Positions 55,736-63,850 of a stretch of 64,000 bases of DNA are shown here, piece by piece. The notes below the pieces were generated by a model that had not been told where the DNA came from, did no database searches, and saw only the letters and a program-made list of their open reading frames with translations. The translations under genes and the position numbers were made by a program. Origin of the DNA: RHKX01 sp963745755 (GTDB lineage: Bacteria; Actinomycetota; Thermoleophilia; Solirubrobacterales; 70-9); contig CAVUYP010000001.1 in the NCBI GenBank assembly GCA_963745755.1, positions 1,426,001 through 1,490,000 of the forward strand. The letters run 5' to 3'. Numbering within the stretch: the stretch's first letter is position 1; every line of letters starts with the position of its first letter.

Positions 55736-56581
55736 CTACTCCCCGGCCGTCGCCGGAGGCAACGAGGCGGTGCGGCCGGCGCCGTTCTGGGAGGCCGGGG
55801 CCTCGGGCGGATGGCCGAGCCCGCTGCCGTTGGCCTGCTCGGAAGCATCCTCGGCACCGTCGCGGCGGCGCTCGCGAACCCACCGCGGCAGCATCACCAG
55901 CGCCGCACAGCCGGCGACCAGGATCATCAGGCCGACGGCGATCGCGGCGAGCGGACCGGGGCCGCGGCCGACGCTGACCGCCCGCTGGACGCCGATCTCG
56001 CTGACGTTGAGGCGCTGCGCCTCGGGGATCTCGTCGGTCGCCGCGACGGTGCCCAGATACGCCTTGAGCTCGGCGACGGCGCCGCTCGCCAGCCGCTCGG
56101 CGGTGACCGCCTGCGGCGCTTGCGCGACTACGTGGAGGATCGGCAGCGTCGAGTCGGTTGTCACGGTGAGGACGATCGCCTCAGGCTTCGTCGTCTCGGC
56201 GCTGTCGGGGATGCCCGCCGACGTGGCGGCGGCATCGGTGTCGGGCGGTGGCACGACGATCAGGCGCTCGGGCTCGACGCCGGCCCGTCTCGCCACCGCC
56301 CGCTCGATCGAGCCCGACGCCATCAGGTTGCCGAGCAGCCTGGCCCTGGTCGCGAGCGTGTCGATCTGGGGCACGGCCGCCGCCTCATCGCCGCGGCTGC
56401 CGACGTCGACCGCCTGCGATCGCGGCGTGTCGACGAGGATGTCGGTCGCAGCGCGCTCGACCGTGTAGCCGCGGCCGGCGACGAACAACGCCGCCAGCAC
56501 GGCGATCGCAGCCACGGGCACGATCAGGCGCTTCCGCGCACCCAGCTCCCGCAGAGCGCCGGTTGTCGTCGTTCCGCTCAC
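55736..56581 (-). CDS. Wzz-like chain-length/co-polymerase protein 3
   Basis: A 281-residue protein from GTG 56581 (overlap GTGA with the GT2 gene). Helices LIVPVAAIAVLAALFVAG and LAAIAVGLMILVAGCAALVML flank TDILVDTPRSQAVDVGSRGDEAAAVPQIDTLATRARLLGNLMASGSIERAVARRAGVEPERLIVVPPP. The cytoplasmic tail is disordered and acidic/basic. Three such paralogs in a row suggest a hetero-oligomeric chain-length regulator. Confidence 0.74.
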   Translation of the reverse strand: MSGTTTTGALRELGARKRLIVPVAAIAVLAALFVAGRGYTVERAATDILVDTPRSQAVDVGSRGDEAAAVPQIDTLATRARLLGNLMASGSIERAVARRAGVEPERLIVVPPPDTDAAATSAGIPDSAETTKPEAIVLTVTTDSTLPILHVVAQAPQAVTAERLASGAVAELKAYLGTVAATDEIPEAQRLNVSEIGVQRAVSVGRGPGPLAAIAVGLMILVAGCAALVMLPRWVRERRRDGAEDASEQANGSGLGHPPEAPASQNGAGRTASLPPATAGE

Positions 56582-57561
56582 GCGGCACCCTCCAGCTCGA
56601 TCGGTCTCCTGCCCTCGCGGCGCTGCGCCGGCAGGACGGCGACCGGCGGCGGCGGCCTGAACGGAGCCGGCCCGAGCCCGGCGGTGGCCGCCAGGGATGC
56701 GGCGGCAACGGCGCGGCGGCGGTCGTCGCCACGGCATCGCGCCAGCACCCAGCGCAGGCCGTACCCGAGCAGCGACGCCAGTCGGTAGAGCTCGCGGTGC
56801 ACGGTGCGGAAATGCTTGCCGGCGTGCTGCATTCGGGCGTAGGCGTTCTGGGCCTCCATGCGCGGGTTCAGGCCGGCCTTCCCGGCGTGATGGACGATCG
56901 TCATCGACGGCAGGTGGCAGACCCTCCATCCGCCCTGCTTGATGCGCAGGCAGAGATCGGTCTCCTCCGAGTAGAGGAAGAACCGCTCGTCCATCAGGCC
57001 GGCCGCCGCCAGCGCCTCGCGGCGGGCGACCATGAACGCTCCGACGGTCCAGTCGCAGTCGGTCTCGCGCTCGTACGCGGCCGCCTCGAGGACCCGCTCC
57101 GACAGCCACGCCGGGCGGATCGGCCAGCGCTCGATCCCGAGCGCTGCCCCGAGCACGCGGGTCGCGTTCGGAAACCTGCGGATCGATGGATAGACCCGGC
57201 CGCCGGTCAGGTGTCGGACCCCCGCCAGGCCGACGTCGGGGCGGTCGTCGAGCCTCGCGAGCAGCTCGTCGAGCCGGCCGGAGACGAGCTCGGTGTCGGG
57301 GTTGAGGAAGAGCAGGTAGCGGGAGTCCGCGATGGCGAGCGCTCGGTTGTTGGCGTGCGCGAAGCCGTGGTTTTCGCTGTCGATCAGCCGGGCCTCGGGG
57401 AACTCGGCGTCGAGCAGCGACGCGGTCTCGGCGATGCTGCCGTTCTCGACGACGACGACCTCGTACTCGAGCTCACCGGCCCGATCGCGAACGCTGCGCA
57501 GACATGGACGCAGCCAGTCGGCGTCGTCCATCGAGACGATGATGACCGTCAGGTCGGTCAT
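56578..57561 (-). CDS. GT2 rhamnosyltransferase-like glycosyltransferase
   Basis: A 327-residue protein. LTVIIVSMDDADWLRPCLRSVRD, VVVVENGSIAETASLL, ENHGFAHANNRAL, YLLFLNPDTEL (DxD-like) and WTVGAFMVARREALAAAGLMDERFFLYSEETDLCLRIKQGGW are the WbbL-type GT2 layout. ATG 57561 overlaps the LuxR stop (ATGA). It is the second gene of the regulator-led operon. Confidence 0.9.
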   Translation of the reverse strand: MTDLTVIIVSMDDADWLRPCLRSVRDRAGELEYEVVVVENGSIAETASLLDAEFPEARLIDSENHGFAHANNRALAIADSRYLLFLNPDTELVSGRLDELLARLDDRPDVGLAGVRHLTGGRVYPSIRRFPNATRVLGAALGIERWPIRPAWLSERVLEAAAYERETDCDWTVGAFMVARREALAAAGLMDERFFLYSEETDLCLRIKQGGWRVCHLPSMTIVHHAGKAGLNPRMEAQNAYARMQHAGKHFRTVHRELYRLASLLGYGLRWVLARCRGDDRRRAVAAASLAATAGLGPAPFRPPPPVAVLPAQRREGRRPIELEGAA

Positions 57562-58307
57562 CGCGGCGCGGCGTCCATCGCCTCGGCCGCGGCGGCGCTT
57601 CGTGCGGTCGCCTCACCGGGGAGCGCCGTCGCGCGCTGCTGCTCGGTCGTCAGCGGGATGCTCAGCCCCCTGCCCCGCTCGGGATCGAGGACCAGGCTCG
57701 CAGCCTCGTATCTGGAGGAGACGTTGATCTTGCCGAACGCCGATGAGAGATGGCTCTTGACCGTGCTCTCGGCGAGGTAGAGGTGGGCGGCGATCTCGGC
57801 GTTCGTCAGCCCCCGGGCGACGAGAGCGAGCATCTGCTTTTCGCGTCTGGTCAGCACCTTTGCCTCGATCTCGCGACGGTTGCCGCTGGGCACACAGGTC
57901 TGACCGCTGCGAACGGCGGCGACCGCCGGCGCCAGCGCGGCCTCGATCCGACGCTCGAGCACGACGCCGTCGATGCCGAAGCCGATCGCCCGCCTGACGT
58001 CGCCGGAGCCGGCCCGCAGACAGACGACGAGGATCGGGGTCTCGGCGAGCTTCGAGTGGATCCGCGCCGCGGCCTTGCCGATCTCGGCGTCCGGGCGGCG
58101 CCCGGCGAGGATCGCGCAGGCCGGCGCGGCGCCGCCTTCGCAATCGGCGATCAGGTTTTCGACATCGGCCTCGACCGCGACGACGGGTCCGCAGGCGCGG
58201 GCCGCGACCTTGGCGACGCGCTCCCGGAGCGCGTCGTCCTCGACGCAGATCGCGATCCCCGCCGGCTCCGCCCCGTTCGCACCGGCGATCTTCTCGATGG
58301 CATCCAT
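57558..58307 (-). CDS. LuxR-family regulator with degenerate receiver
   Basis: A 249-residue protein from ATG 58307. The C-terminal HTH is LTRREKQMLALVARGLTNAEIAAHLYLAESTVKSHLSSAFGKINVSSRYEAASLVL. The N-terminal half keeps the receiver outline (IAICVEDDALRERVAKVA; ILVVCLRAGSGDVRRAIGFGIDGVVLERRIEAAL), but the strand that should carry the phospho-Asp reads ACAILAGRRPD. It heads the operon of GT2 and three Wzz-like genes, so it likely controls glycan synthesis by a route other than simple Asp phosphorylation. Confidence 0.83.
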   Translation of the reverse strand: MDAIEKIAGANGAEPAGIAICVEDDALRERVAKVAARACGPVVAVEADVENLIADCEGGAAPACAILAGRRPDAEIGKAAARIHSKLAETPILVVCLRAGSGDVRRAIGFGIDGVVLERRIEAALAPAVAAVRSGQTCVPSGNRREIEAKVLTRREKQMLALVARGLTNAEIAAHLYLAESTVKSHLSSAFGKINVSSRYEAASLVLDPERGRGLSIPLTTEQQRATALPGEATARSAAAAEAMDAAPR

Positions 58308-58388
58308 CCCGCAATCAACGACCCGCCGGCGGCAATGCTTCCAGCCGGTCCGGAAGCTGCCGCCCCGGCCCGCCGTTGTTGGTCCGAC

Positions 58389-59105
58389 ATGCAGCCGGAA
58401 ACCGCCGACCGCACAGCCGCCGTCCATGTGGACCCTGGCGCCGCGATCGGAGCGGGCGTCGCGCTCGGGCACCACGTGGTCATCCACGGCGGTTCCCGGG
58501 TCGACGCCGGCTGCGTGATCCAGGACTTCGCGGTCATCGGCAAGCGGCCCGAGCTCGGCAGCCTGTCGACGGCGAATCCGCTCGCGGCCCGACGGCCGAC
58601 CGTGATCGGGGCCGGCGCTCGGGTGCTCTGCGGAGCGATCGTGTTCGCCGGCGCGGTCCTCGAACCGGGGGCGATCGCCGGCGATCAGAGCCAGATCCGC
58701 GAATCCAGCCTGATCGGAACCGACTCGGTGATCGGGCGCGGATCGGCGGTCGACAATGACGTCCGGATCGGCGCCCGCGTCCGGATTCAGACCAACTGCT
58801 ACCTGACCGCCCACAGCGTCGTCGAGGACGACGTCTTCGTCGGGCCGGGGGTCGTGACGACGAATGACGACACGATGGCCCGCCACCCGATCGGCGAGCC
58901 GCGGCTGGGAGTGACTCTGCGGCGGCGCTGCCGGATCGGCGGCGGCGCCGTGATCTGCCCCGGAGTCGAGGTCGGCGAGGAGGCGTTCGTCGCCGCCGGA
59001 GCGGTGGTCACCGCCGACGTAGCGCCGCGATCGGTCGTCATGGGCGTTCCCGCCCGTCCGGTGCGGTCGGTCCCCGACGAGGACCTTCTCGACCGATGGC
59101 GCTGA
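58389..59105 (+). CDS. WbpD-like hexapeptide-repeat sugar N-acyltransferase
   Basis: A 238-residue protein from ATG 58389. A left-handed beta-helix (VHVDPGAAIGAGVALGHHVVIHGGSRVDAGCVIQDFAVIGKRPELG... RIQTNCYLTAHSVVEDDVFVGPGVVTTNDDTMARH) with a C-terminal VVMGVPARPVR matches WbpD/WlbB-type N-acetyltransferases. It acts on the 3-amino group of a UDP-sugar. It overlaps the aminotransferase start by 10 nt, consistent with consecutive steps. Confidence 0.86.
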   Translation: MQPETADRTAAVHVDPGAAIGAGVALGHHVVIHGGSRVDAGCVIQDFAVIGKRPELGSLSTANPLAARRPTVIGAGARVLCGAIVFAGAVLEPGAIAGDQSQIRESSLIGTDSVIGRGSAVDNDVRIGARVRIQTNCYLTAHSVVEDDVFVGPGVVTTNDDTMARHPIGEPRLGVTLRRRCRIGGGAVICPGVEVGEEAFVAAGAVVTADVAPRSVVMGVPARPVRSVPDEDLLDRWR

Positions 59106-60214
59106 CGCTCGCCGACCGGCGGATCCCTCTGTTCGCGACCCGCGAATCGCTGGCGCCGCTGTGGGGCCGGATCGCCGATCGCCAGCGTGCCGTGCTCGAA
59201 TCGGGTCGCTACATCCTCGGCCCCGAGGTCGAGGCCTTCGAGGCCGAGTTCGCAGCCCATCTCGGCAGACGACACTGCATCGGCGTCGCCAACGGCACCG
59301 ACGCGATCACGATCGGGCTGCGCGCGCTCGGCGTCGGCGCCGGCGACGAGGTGGTCGTACCCGGCGTCAGCTTCTTCGCAACGGCCGAGGCGGTCGTCAA
59401 CGCCGGCGCCGTCCCGGTCTTCGCCGACATCGATCCCGATACCCATTGCCTGACGGCGGCGACGATCGAGCCGGTGCTGACGGCGCGAACGCGCGCCCTC
59501 GTCCCGGTCCACCTGTTCGGAAATCCGGCGGCGATGGACGGGATCGCCGAGCTGGCAGCGAGCCGCGGCCTGCGGGTGCTCGAGGACTCGGCTCAGGCCG
59601 CCGGGGCCTGGCTCGGAAGCCGCCGGGCCGGCGCGATCGGCGACGCCGCCAGCTTCAGCTTCTATCCCGGCAAGAACCTCGGGGCGACCGGCGACGCCGG
59701 CGCGATCGTCACCGACGACGACGAGACCGCCGATCTCGCCCGCACCCTGCGGGAGCACGGGCGCGGCGCCATCCCTTGGCGCCACGTCGAGGTCGGCTAC
59801 AACTCGCGGCTCGACGAGATGCAGGCCGCGGCGCTGCGGGTCCTGCTCCCGGAGCTCGACGGCTGGATCGCCGCCCGGCGGGCGGCGGCCGACGCCTACG
59901 CCACGGCCGGCATCGCCGAGCTCGCTGAGCCGCAACGGGAGACGCAGGAAGCCGCCAGCGCCTACCACCTGTTCGTCGTCACGACCGAGAGCCGCGACCG
60001 GCTCCGCGACGGGCTCGCCGCGGTTGGCATCGAGACCCGCGCCTACTACACGACGCCGCTCAACCGCCAGCCCGCACTCGCCTCCTTCGACCGTGGCCGG
60101 GTGCTGCCCGCCGCGGAGCTGCTCGCCCGCCAGGGGCTGGCGCTGCCGATGGGCCAGTCCCTGCGCCACGGCGACGCCGAACGCGTCGTCGACGCGATCC
60201 GCGCGCTCGCCTGA
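59096..60214 (+). CDS. DegT/DnrJ/EryC1 (WbpE-like) UDP-3-keto-sugar aminotransferase
   Basis: A 372-residue PLP enzyme: GRYILGPEVEAFEAEFAAHLGRRHCIGVANGTDAITIGLRAL, VHLFGNPAAMDGIAELA, EDSAQAAGAWLG and SFSFYPGKNLGATGDAGAIV (PLP Lys in PGKN). Together with the WbpD-like acyltransferase and the WbpB-like dehydrogenase at 61721 it could make a 2,3-diamino sugar (inference). The stop lies 19 nt from the convergent sugar transferase stop. Confidence 0.9.
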   Translation: MALTLADRRIPLFATRESLAPLWGRIADRQRAVLESGRYILGPEVEAFEAEFAAHLGRRHCIGVANGTDAITIGLRALGVGAGDEVVVPGVSFFATAEAVVNAGAVPVFADIDPDTHCLTAATIEPVLTARTRALVPVHLFGNPAAMDGIAELAASRGLRVLEDSAQAAGAWLGSRRAGAIGDAASFSFYPGKNLGATGDAGAIVTDDDETADLARTLREHGRGAIPWRHVEVGYNSRLDEMQAAALRVLLPELDGWIAARRAAADAYATAGIAELAEPQRETQEAASAYHLFVVTTESRDRLRDGLAAVGIETRAYYTTPLNRQPALASFDRGRVLPAAELLARQGLALPMGQSLRHGDAERVVDAIRALA

Positions 60215-60233
60215 GAGGAATGGTCGCCGTCGT

Positions 60234-61724
60234 TCAGTTGGCGCCGCGACGGCCGAAGACGGCCGGAAGCGTCCGTGCGATCAGCTTCACGTCCAACCAC
60301 AGCGACCAGTTGGTGACGTAGAGGCAGTCCAGCCTCAGCATCTCGCGGAAGGGAATGTCGGTCCGGCCGAGCACCTGCCACATGCCGGTGACGCCCGGCG
60401 AGAGGTCGAGCCGGGTCCGCTCCCAGCCGACCACCTGTTCGTCCTCGCTGCCGATCAACGGCCGCGGCCCGACCAGGCTCATCTCGCCGCGGAGCACGTT
60501 CCAGAGCTGCGGCAGCTCGTCGATGCTGGTCCGCCGCAGTAGCCTGCCGACCCTGGTGATGCGCGGGTCGCGCTCCAGCTTCAGCCAATCGGGATCGCCG
60601 CTCTCCGCGCGCAGGCCGGGCGCCAGCCGCTCGGCGTCGACGATCATCGTCCGGAACTTGAGCAGCGTGAAGGGGCGTCCGCCACGCCCGACCCGGCGCT
60701 GACGGAACAGGACCGGCCCCGGCGAGTCGAGCCGGACCGCAATCGCGCCGGCGACCAGGACCGGCGCCATGAGCAGCAGACCGAGAACGGCGCCGGCCAG
60801 ATCGAGGCTTCGCTTCAAGGCCCGCGAGGTTCGGGCCAGCACGAGTGGATTGAGGCCGAGCATCGTCAGTCCCTCGATGTCGTCGACCTCGAGCGACGGG
60901 CCGAGCGCGTCGACATGGCCGGGCAGGATGCTGACCTTGGCGGACGCCGCGCCGCAGTCGCCGACCAGCGACATCATCGCCTCGTCGCTGATCCCCGTCG
61001 CCGCGACGATCACCCGGTCGATCCGGTGGTTGACCGCGAGCGCGGGCAGATCGATCTCGCCGAGCCGTCCGAGCCACGGCACCGCCGCGTCGGGACGGTC
61101 GCCGACGGTCACCTCGCCGACCGGCTCGAGCCCGTACTGAGGGTGATCGCGCATCTTCCGGACGAGGACCGGGCTGAGCCCGGAGCCACCGACCAGAAGC
61201 ACCCGCGAGGGGCCCTTGACGCGCAGGAACAACCGCCTGGCGGTCAGCCGCCAGATCGACAGCGAGACGACGCCGGCGAGCCCGAACACCGCCGCGCCCG
61301 GCAGACCCGGACCGGGCTCGTAGCCGAGCAGATCGATGTAGGCCCAGAGGAGCAGGGTGCCGATCAGGAAGGCGTGGAACAGTGCCGGCAGGTCGTCGAG
61401 CACCGACAGGCTGACCCGCTTGACGTCGCGCTCGTAGAGCCCGTAGAGGCGAAACAGGACGACCCAGGCCGGCAGCGTCGCCGCCAACAGCAACAGGCGC
61501 GGCCAGGGATCGTGCACCGGCACGATCGCCAGCGTGACCGCGGCAGCGCAGACGACGCCGGCGACATCGGCGGCGGCGAGTACGCGGCGCAGCAGGTAAT
61601 CGCGGGGCCGGTAGGTCGAGGCGACGATCGGGCGGGCCCGGACCGGGGCCGGGGTCTCGCCGCTCGAAACCGGGGCGTATCCGCCCGAGGCGGCGACGCC
61701 CCGCGGACCGCGCCCGGCACTCAC
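60234..61724 (-). CDS. Polyprenyl-phosphate sugar-1-phosphate transferase (WbaP/WcaJ type)
   Basis: A 496-residue protein from GTG 61724 (GTGA overlap with the dehydrogenase gene). Four or five N-terminal helices, a CoA-binding-like domain (RVLLVGGSGLSPVLVRKMRDHPQYGLEPVGEV), then the catalytic domain: KRSLDLAGAVLGLLLMAPVLVAGAIAVRLDSPGPVLFRQRRVGRGGRPFTLLKFRTM, RRTSIDELPQLWNVLRGEMSLVGPRPL. It starts the glycan repeat unit on undecaprenyl phosphate at the inner face of the membrane. Confidence 0.93.
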   Translation of the reverse strand: MSAGRGPRGVAASGGYAPVSSGETPAPVRARPIVASTYRPRDYLLRRVLAAADVAGVVCAAAVTLAIVPVHDPWPRLLLLAATLPAWVVLFRLYGLYERDVKRVSLSVLDDLPALFHAFLIGTLLLWAYIDLLGYEPGPGLPGAAVFGLAGVVSLSIWRLTARRLFLRVKGPSRVLLVGGSGLSPVLVRKMRDHPQYGLEPVGEVTVGDRPDAAVPWLGRLGEIDLPALAVNHRIDRVIVAATGISDEAMMSLVGDCGAASAKVSILPGHVDALGPSLEVDDIEGLTMLGLNPLVLARTSRALKRSLDLAGAVLGLLLMAPVLVAGAIAVRLDSPGPVLFRQRRVGRGGRPFTLLKFRTMIVDAERLAPGLRAESGDPDWLKLERDPRITRVGRLLRRTSIDELPQLWNVLRGEMSLVGPRPLIGSEDEQVVGWERTRLDLSPGVTGMWQVLGRTDIPFREMLRLDCLYVTNWSLWLDVKLIARTLPAVFGRRGAN

Positions 61725-62884
61725 GCGACCATGCCCGCCCGGTCCGCCGACGGCAGCCGGACCGGGCCACCGTGGTCGTTCAGGGACAGCTCGGCCGCCT
61801 CGATCATCGCGACGACGTCGAGCGCGAGATCGAGCTGTGCGGTCAGTGGCCGGCCCGCGTCGACCGCCGCGATGAAATCCTCGATCTCGAGCGACAACGG
61901 CTCGCTGCCCTCGAGCCGGGGCGAGACGATGTCGCCGGTCCGGTAGGAGAGGTGGTACTCGCCGAACGTCTCCGGATCCTCGTAGACGACGCCGTGATCG
62001 AAGATCCGCAGCGGCTCCGGCGCCCCGTCCTCGTAGACGACCATCTTCTCGCTGCCGACGAGCACGGTGCGGCGCAGCTTGCTCGGGGCCAGCCAGCTGA
62101 GCTCGACGTTGCCGAGGATCCCGCCCGGGTACTGCAGGGTCAGGAAGGCGACGTCGGGGATGCCCCGGACGACCGCGTCGCGGCCGCAGGCGGAGATCGT
62201 CTCCGGGCTCGCATCGAGCCAGTAGCGGAGGATCGAGAAGTCGTGCGGGCCGAGGTCCCAGAGGACGCTGACGTCGCGCTGATGAAGGCCGAGGTTGACC
62301 CGGCTCGAGGAGATGAAGTAGAGGTCGCCGAGGTCGCCGGCCTCGATCAGCTTCTTGACCGCCCGGACCGGCGGGCTGTAGGTGAACGTGTGGCCGCACA
62401 TCAGCACCAGGTTGCGCTCCGCGGCGATGTCCGCGAGGCTGCTCGCCTCCGCCGACGAGGCCGCGAGCGGCTTCTCGACGAAGGTGTGCTTGCCGGCTCG
62501 CAAACACGCCTCGGCGAGGCCGGCATGGGTGCCGACCGGCGTCGCGAGGACGACGGCGTCGAGCGAGTCGTCGGCGAGAAGCCCGTCGACGTCGGCGCGA
62601 GCCTCGGCGGCGGGGTAGCGCCGCGCCATCTTCGCGAGGCGGGTCTCGTCGCGATCGCAGATGTAGGCGAGCTCGGTCGACTCGAGGTCGGAGATGACGC
62701 GCAGCAGGTTCGGGCCCCAGTATCCGAGCCCGACCACCCCGACCCGGCGAGCGGTCTGCCCGTTCCGGGCGGCGCGGGCATCGCGGGCGGCGGGGCGGCG
62801 GAAGCGGCGGCGAAGGCCGATCGGCTCGACCCCGGCGCCGGAAACGGCCGGGGAAGCAATCGCAGTGGTAGTCGGGTCGGACAT
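61721..62884 (-). CDS. Gfo/Idh/MocA-family sugar dehydrogenase (WbpB-like)
   Basis: A 387-residue protein from ATG 62884, preceded by GGAGGG. RRVGVVGLGYWGPNLLRVI (NAD site), VLATPVGTHAGLAEACLRAGKHTFVEKPLA (EKP), GHTFTYSPPVRAVKKLI and WDLGPHDFSILRYWL match the family. It oxidises the C3 hydroxyl of a UDP-sugar, which would feed the DegT enzyme at 59096. The short disordered N-terminus (about 35 residues) is unusual for the family. Confidence 0.88.
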   Translation of the reverse strand: MSDPTTTAIASPAVSGAGVEPIGLRRRFRRPAARDARAARNGQTARRVGVVGLGYWGPNLLRVISDLESTELAYICDRDETRLAKMARRYPAAEARADVDGLLADDSLDAVVLATPVGTHAGLAEACLRAGKHTFVEKPLAASSAEASSLADIAAERNLVLMCGHTFTYSPPVRAVKKLIEAGDLGDLYFISSSRVNLGLHQRDVSVLWDLGPHDFSILRYWLDASPETISACGRDAVVRGIPDVAFLTLQYPGGILGNVELSWLAPSKLRRTVLVGSEKMVVYEDGAPEPLRIFDHGVVYEDPETFGEYHLSYRTGDIVSPRLEGSEPLSLEIEDFIAAVDAGRPLTAQLDLALDVVAMIEAAELSLNDHGGPVRLPSADRAGMVA

Positions 62885-62982
62885 TGAAACGATCACCCTC
62901 CGTGGCTTGGCTGGCGAGGCCGGCGGCCCCCTCGTGCCAAGAAACGGCGGGGGAGGCGGCGAATCGCGCGGCGATGCGGCAA

Positions 62983-63708
62983 TCAGTCGTTATTGGAACC
63001 GCCGGGCGGCGGCGGCTCGCGATCGCCTTCGGCGGCGCCCGGATCGCGCATCCGGTTGGTGACCGCGACCGCCTCGTCGCGGGTGTGCACGTCGAGCTTG
63101 GCGAGCAGATGCTTGATGTGCGTGTAGACGGTGTTCTCGGAGAGGACCAGCTCGGCGGCGATCTCCTTGGTGTCGAGGCCCTTCGCCATCAAGTCGACGA
63201 CCTCCCATTCGCGCGGGGTCAGGCTGCTCCTGACCGGCCGCAGGCCGCTGCCGTAATCGGGCAGCCTCCGCAATCGCTCGACGAGGCTCATCGCCAGGCC
63301 GCGCGAGACCGCCGCCTCGCCGCGGAGCAGGCCCTTCGCCGCGTTCGCGACGCCGCTCGTGTCGATCCGCTTCGAGACGAAACCGCTCGCCCCGGCCCGG
63401 AATGCTTCGAGCTGGCTTTCGTCGTCGTCACGGGCCGAGAAGACCAGCACCCGCACCTGGGGCATATCGGCGGCGATCCGCTTGGTCAGATCGATCCCGT
63501 CGAACCCGATCAGGGCGATGTCGGGGCGGTAGTAGGTGATCAGCTCGAGCGCCTCGGTGTCGGTTCCGGCGCTGGCGACGACGACGAAGGAGCCCTCGTC
63601 CTGGAGGACGTCGCGAACCCCGCGCCGCACCTCGGGGTCGGGATCGGCGATCACGACACGCCCTCGCTGATCGCCGGCGCTCAACCTGCGACCCGGACCC
63701 GACCTCAC
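62983..63708 (-). CDS. LuxR-family response-regulator-like protein, receiver without Asp
   Basis: A 241-residue protein (GTG 63708; TTG 63684 possible). Receiver outline VVIADPDPEVRRGVRDVLQDEGSFVVVASAGTDTEALELI... VRVLVFSARDDDESQLEAFRAGASGFVSKRID keeps acidic, Ser and Lys residues, but the strand IALIGFDGID has Gly where the phospho-Asp belongs. HTH: LTPREWEVVDLMAKGLDTKEIAAELVLSENTVYTHIKHLLAKLDVHTRDEAV. It precedes the dehydrogenase/initiating-transferase operon by 98 bp on the same strand. Confidence 0.85.
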   Translation of the reverse strand: MRSGPGRRLSAGDQRGRVVIADPDPEVRRGVRDVLQDEGSFVVVASAGTDTEALELITYYRPDIALIGFDGIDLTKRIAADMPQVRVLVFSARDDDESQLEAFRAGASGFVSKRIDTSGVANAAKGLLRGEAAVSRGLAMSLVERLRRLPDYGSGLRPVRSSLTPREWEVVDLMAKGLDTKEIAAELVLSENTVYTHIKHLLAKLDVHTRDEAVAVTNRMRDPGAAEGDREPPPPGGSNND

Positions 63709-63761
63709 CCTGAGCGGCCTCCGACGGGGCGGTCCGCCCCGATACCTGACTGATCTTTCAA
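63705..63761 (-). CDS. Possible 18-residue leader ORF coupled to the LuxR gene
   Basis: TTG 63761 follows a strong ribosome site (GGGGGAGG, 63770-63777) with 8-nt spacing and encodes 18 residues to a TGA that overlaps GTG 63708 as GTGA. The LuxR GTG has no comparable ribosome site of its own, so coupled translation from this ORF would explain its expression. It also contains the short GC hairpin GGGGC/GCCCC. The peptide itself has no recognised feature. Confidence 0.4.
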   Translation of the reverse strand: MKDQSGIGADRPVGGRSG

Positions 63762-63850
63762 CTGAGCAACCTCCCCCGACTCAAGTCGACTATCGCACAG
63801 TCGGCGCCGGCGTCGACCGTTCAGTTCGATTCGGGCAGTACAACTAACGG

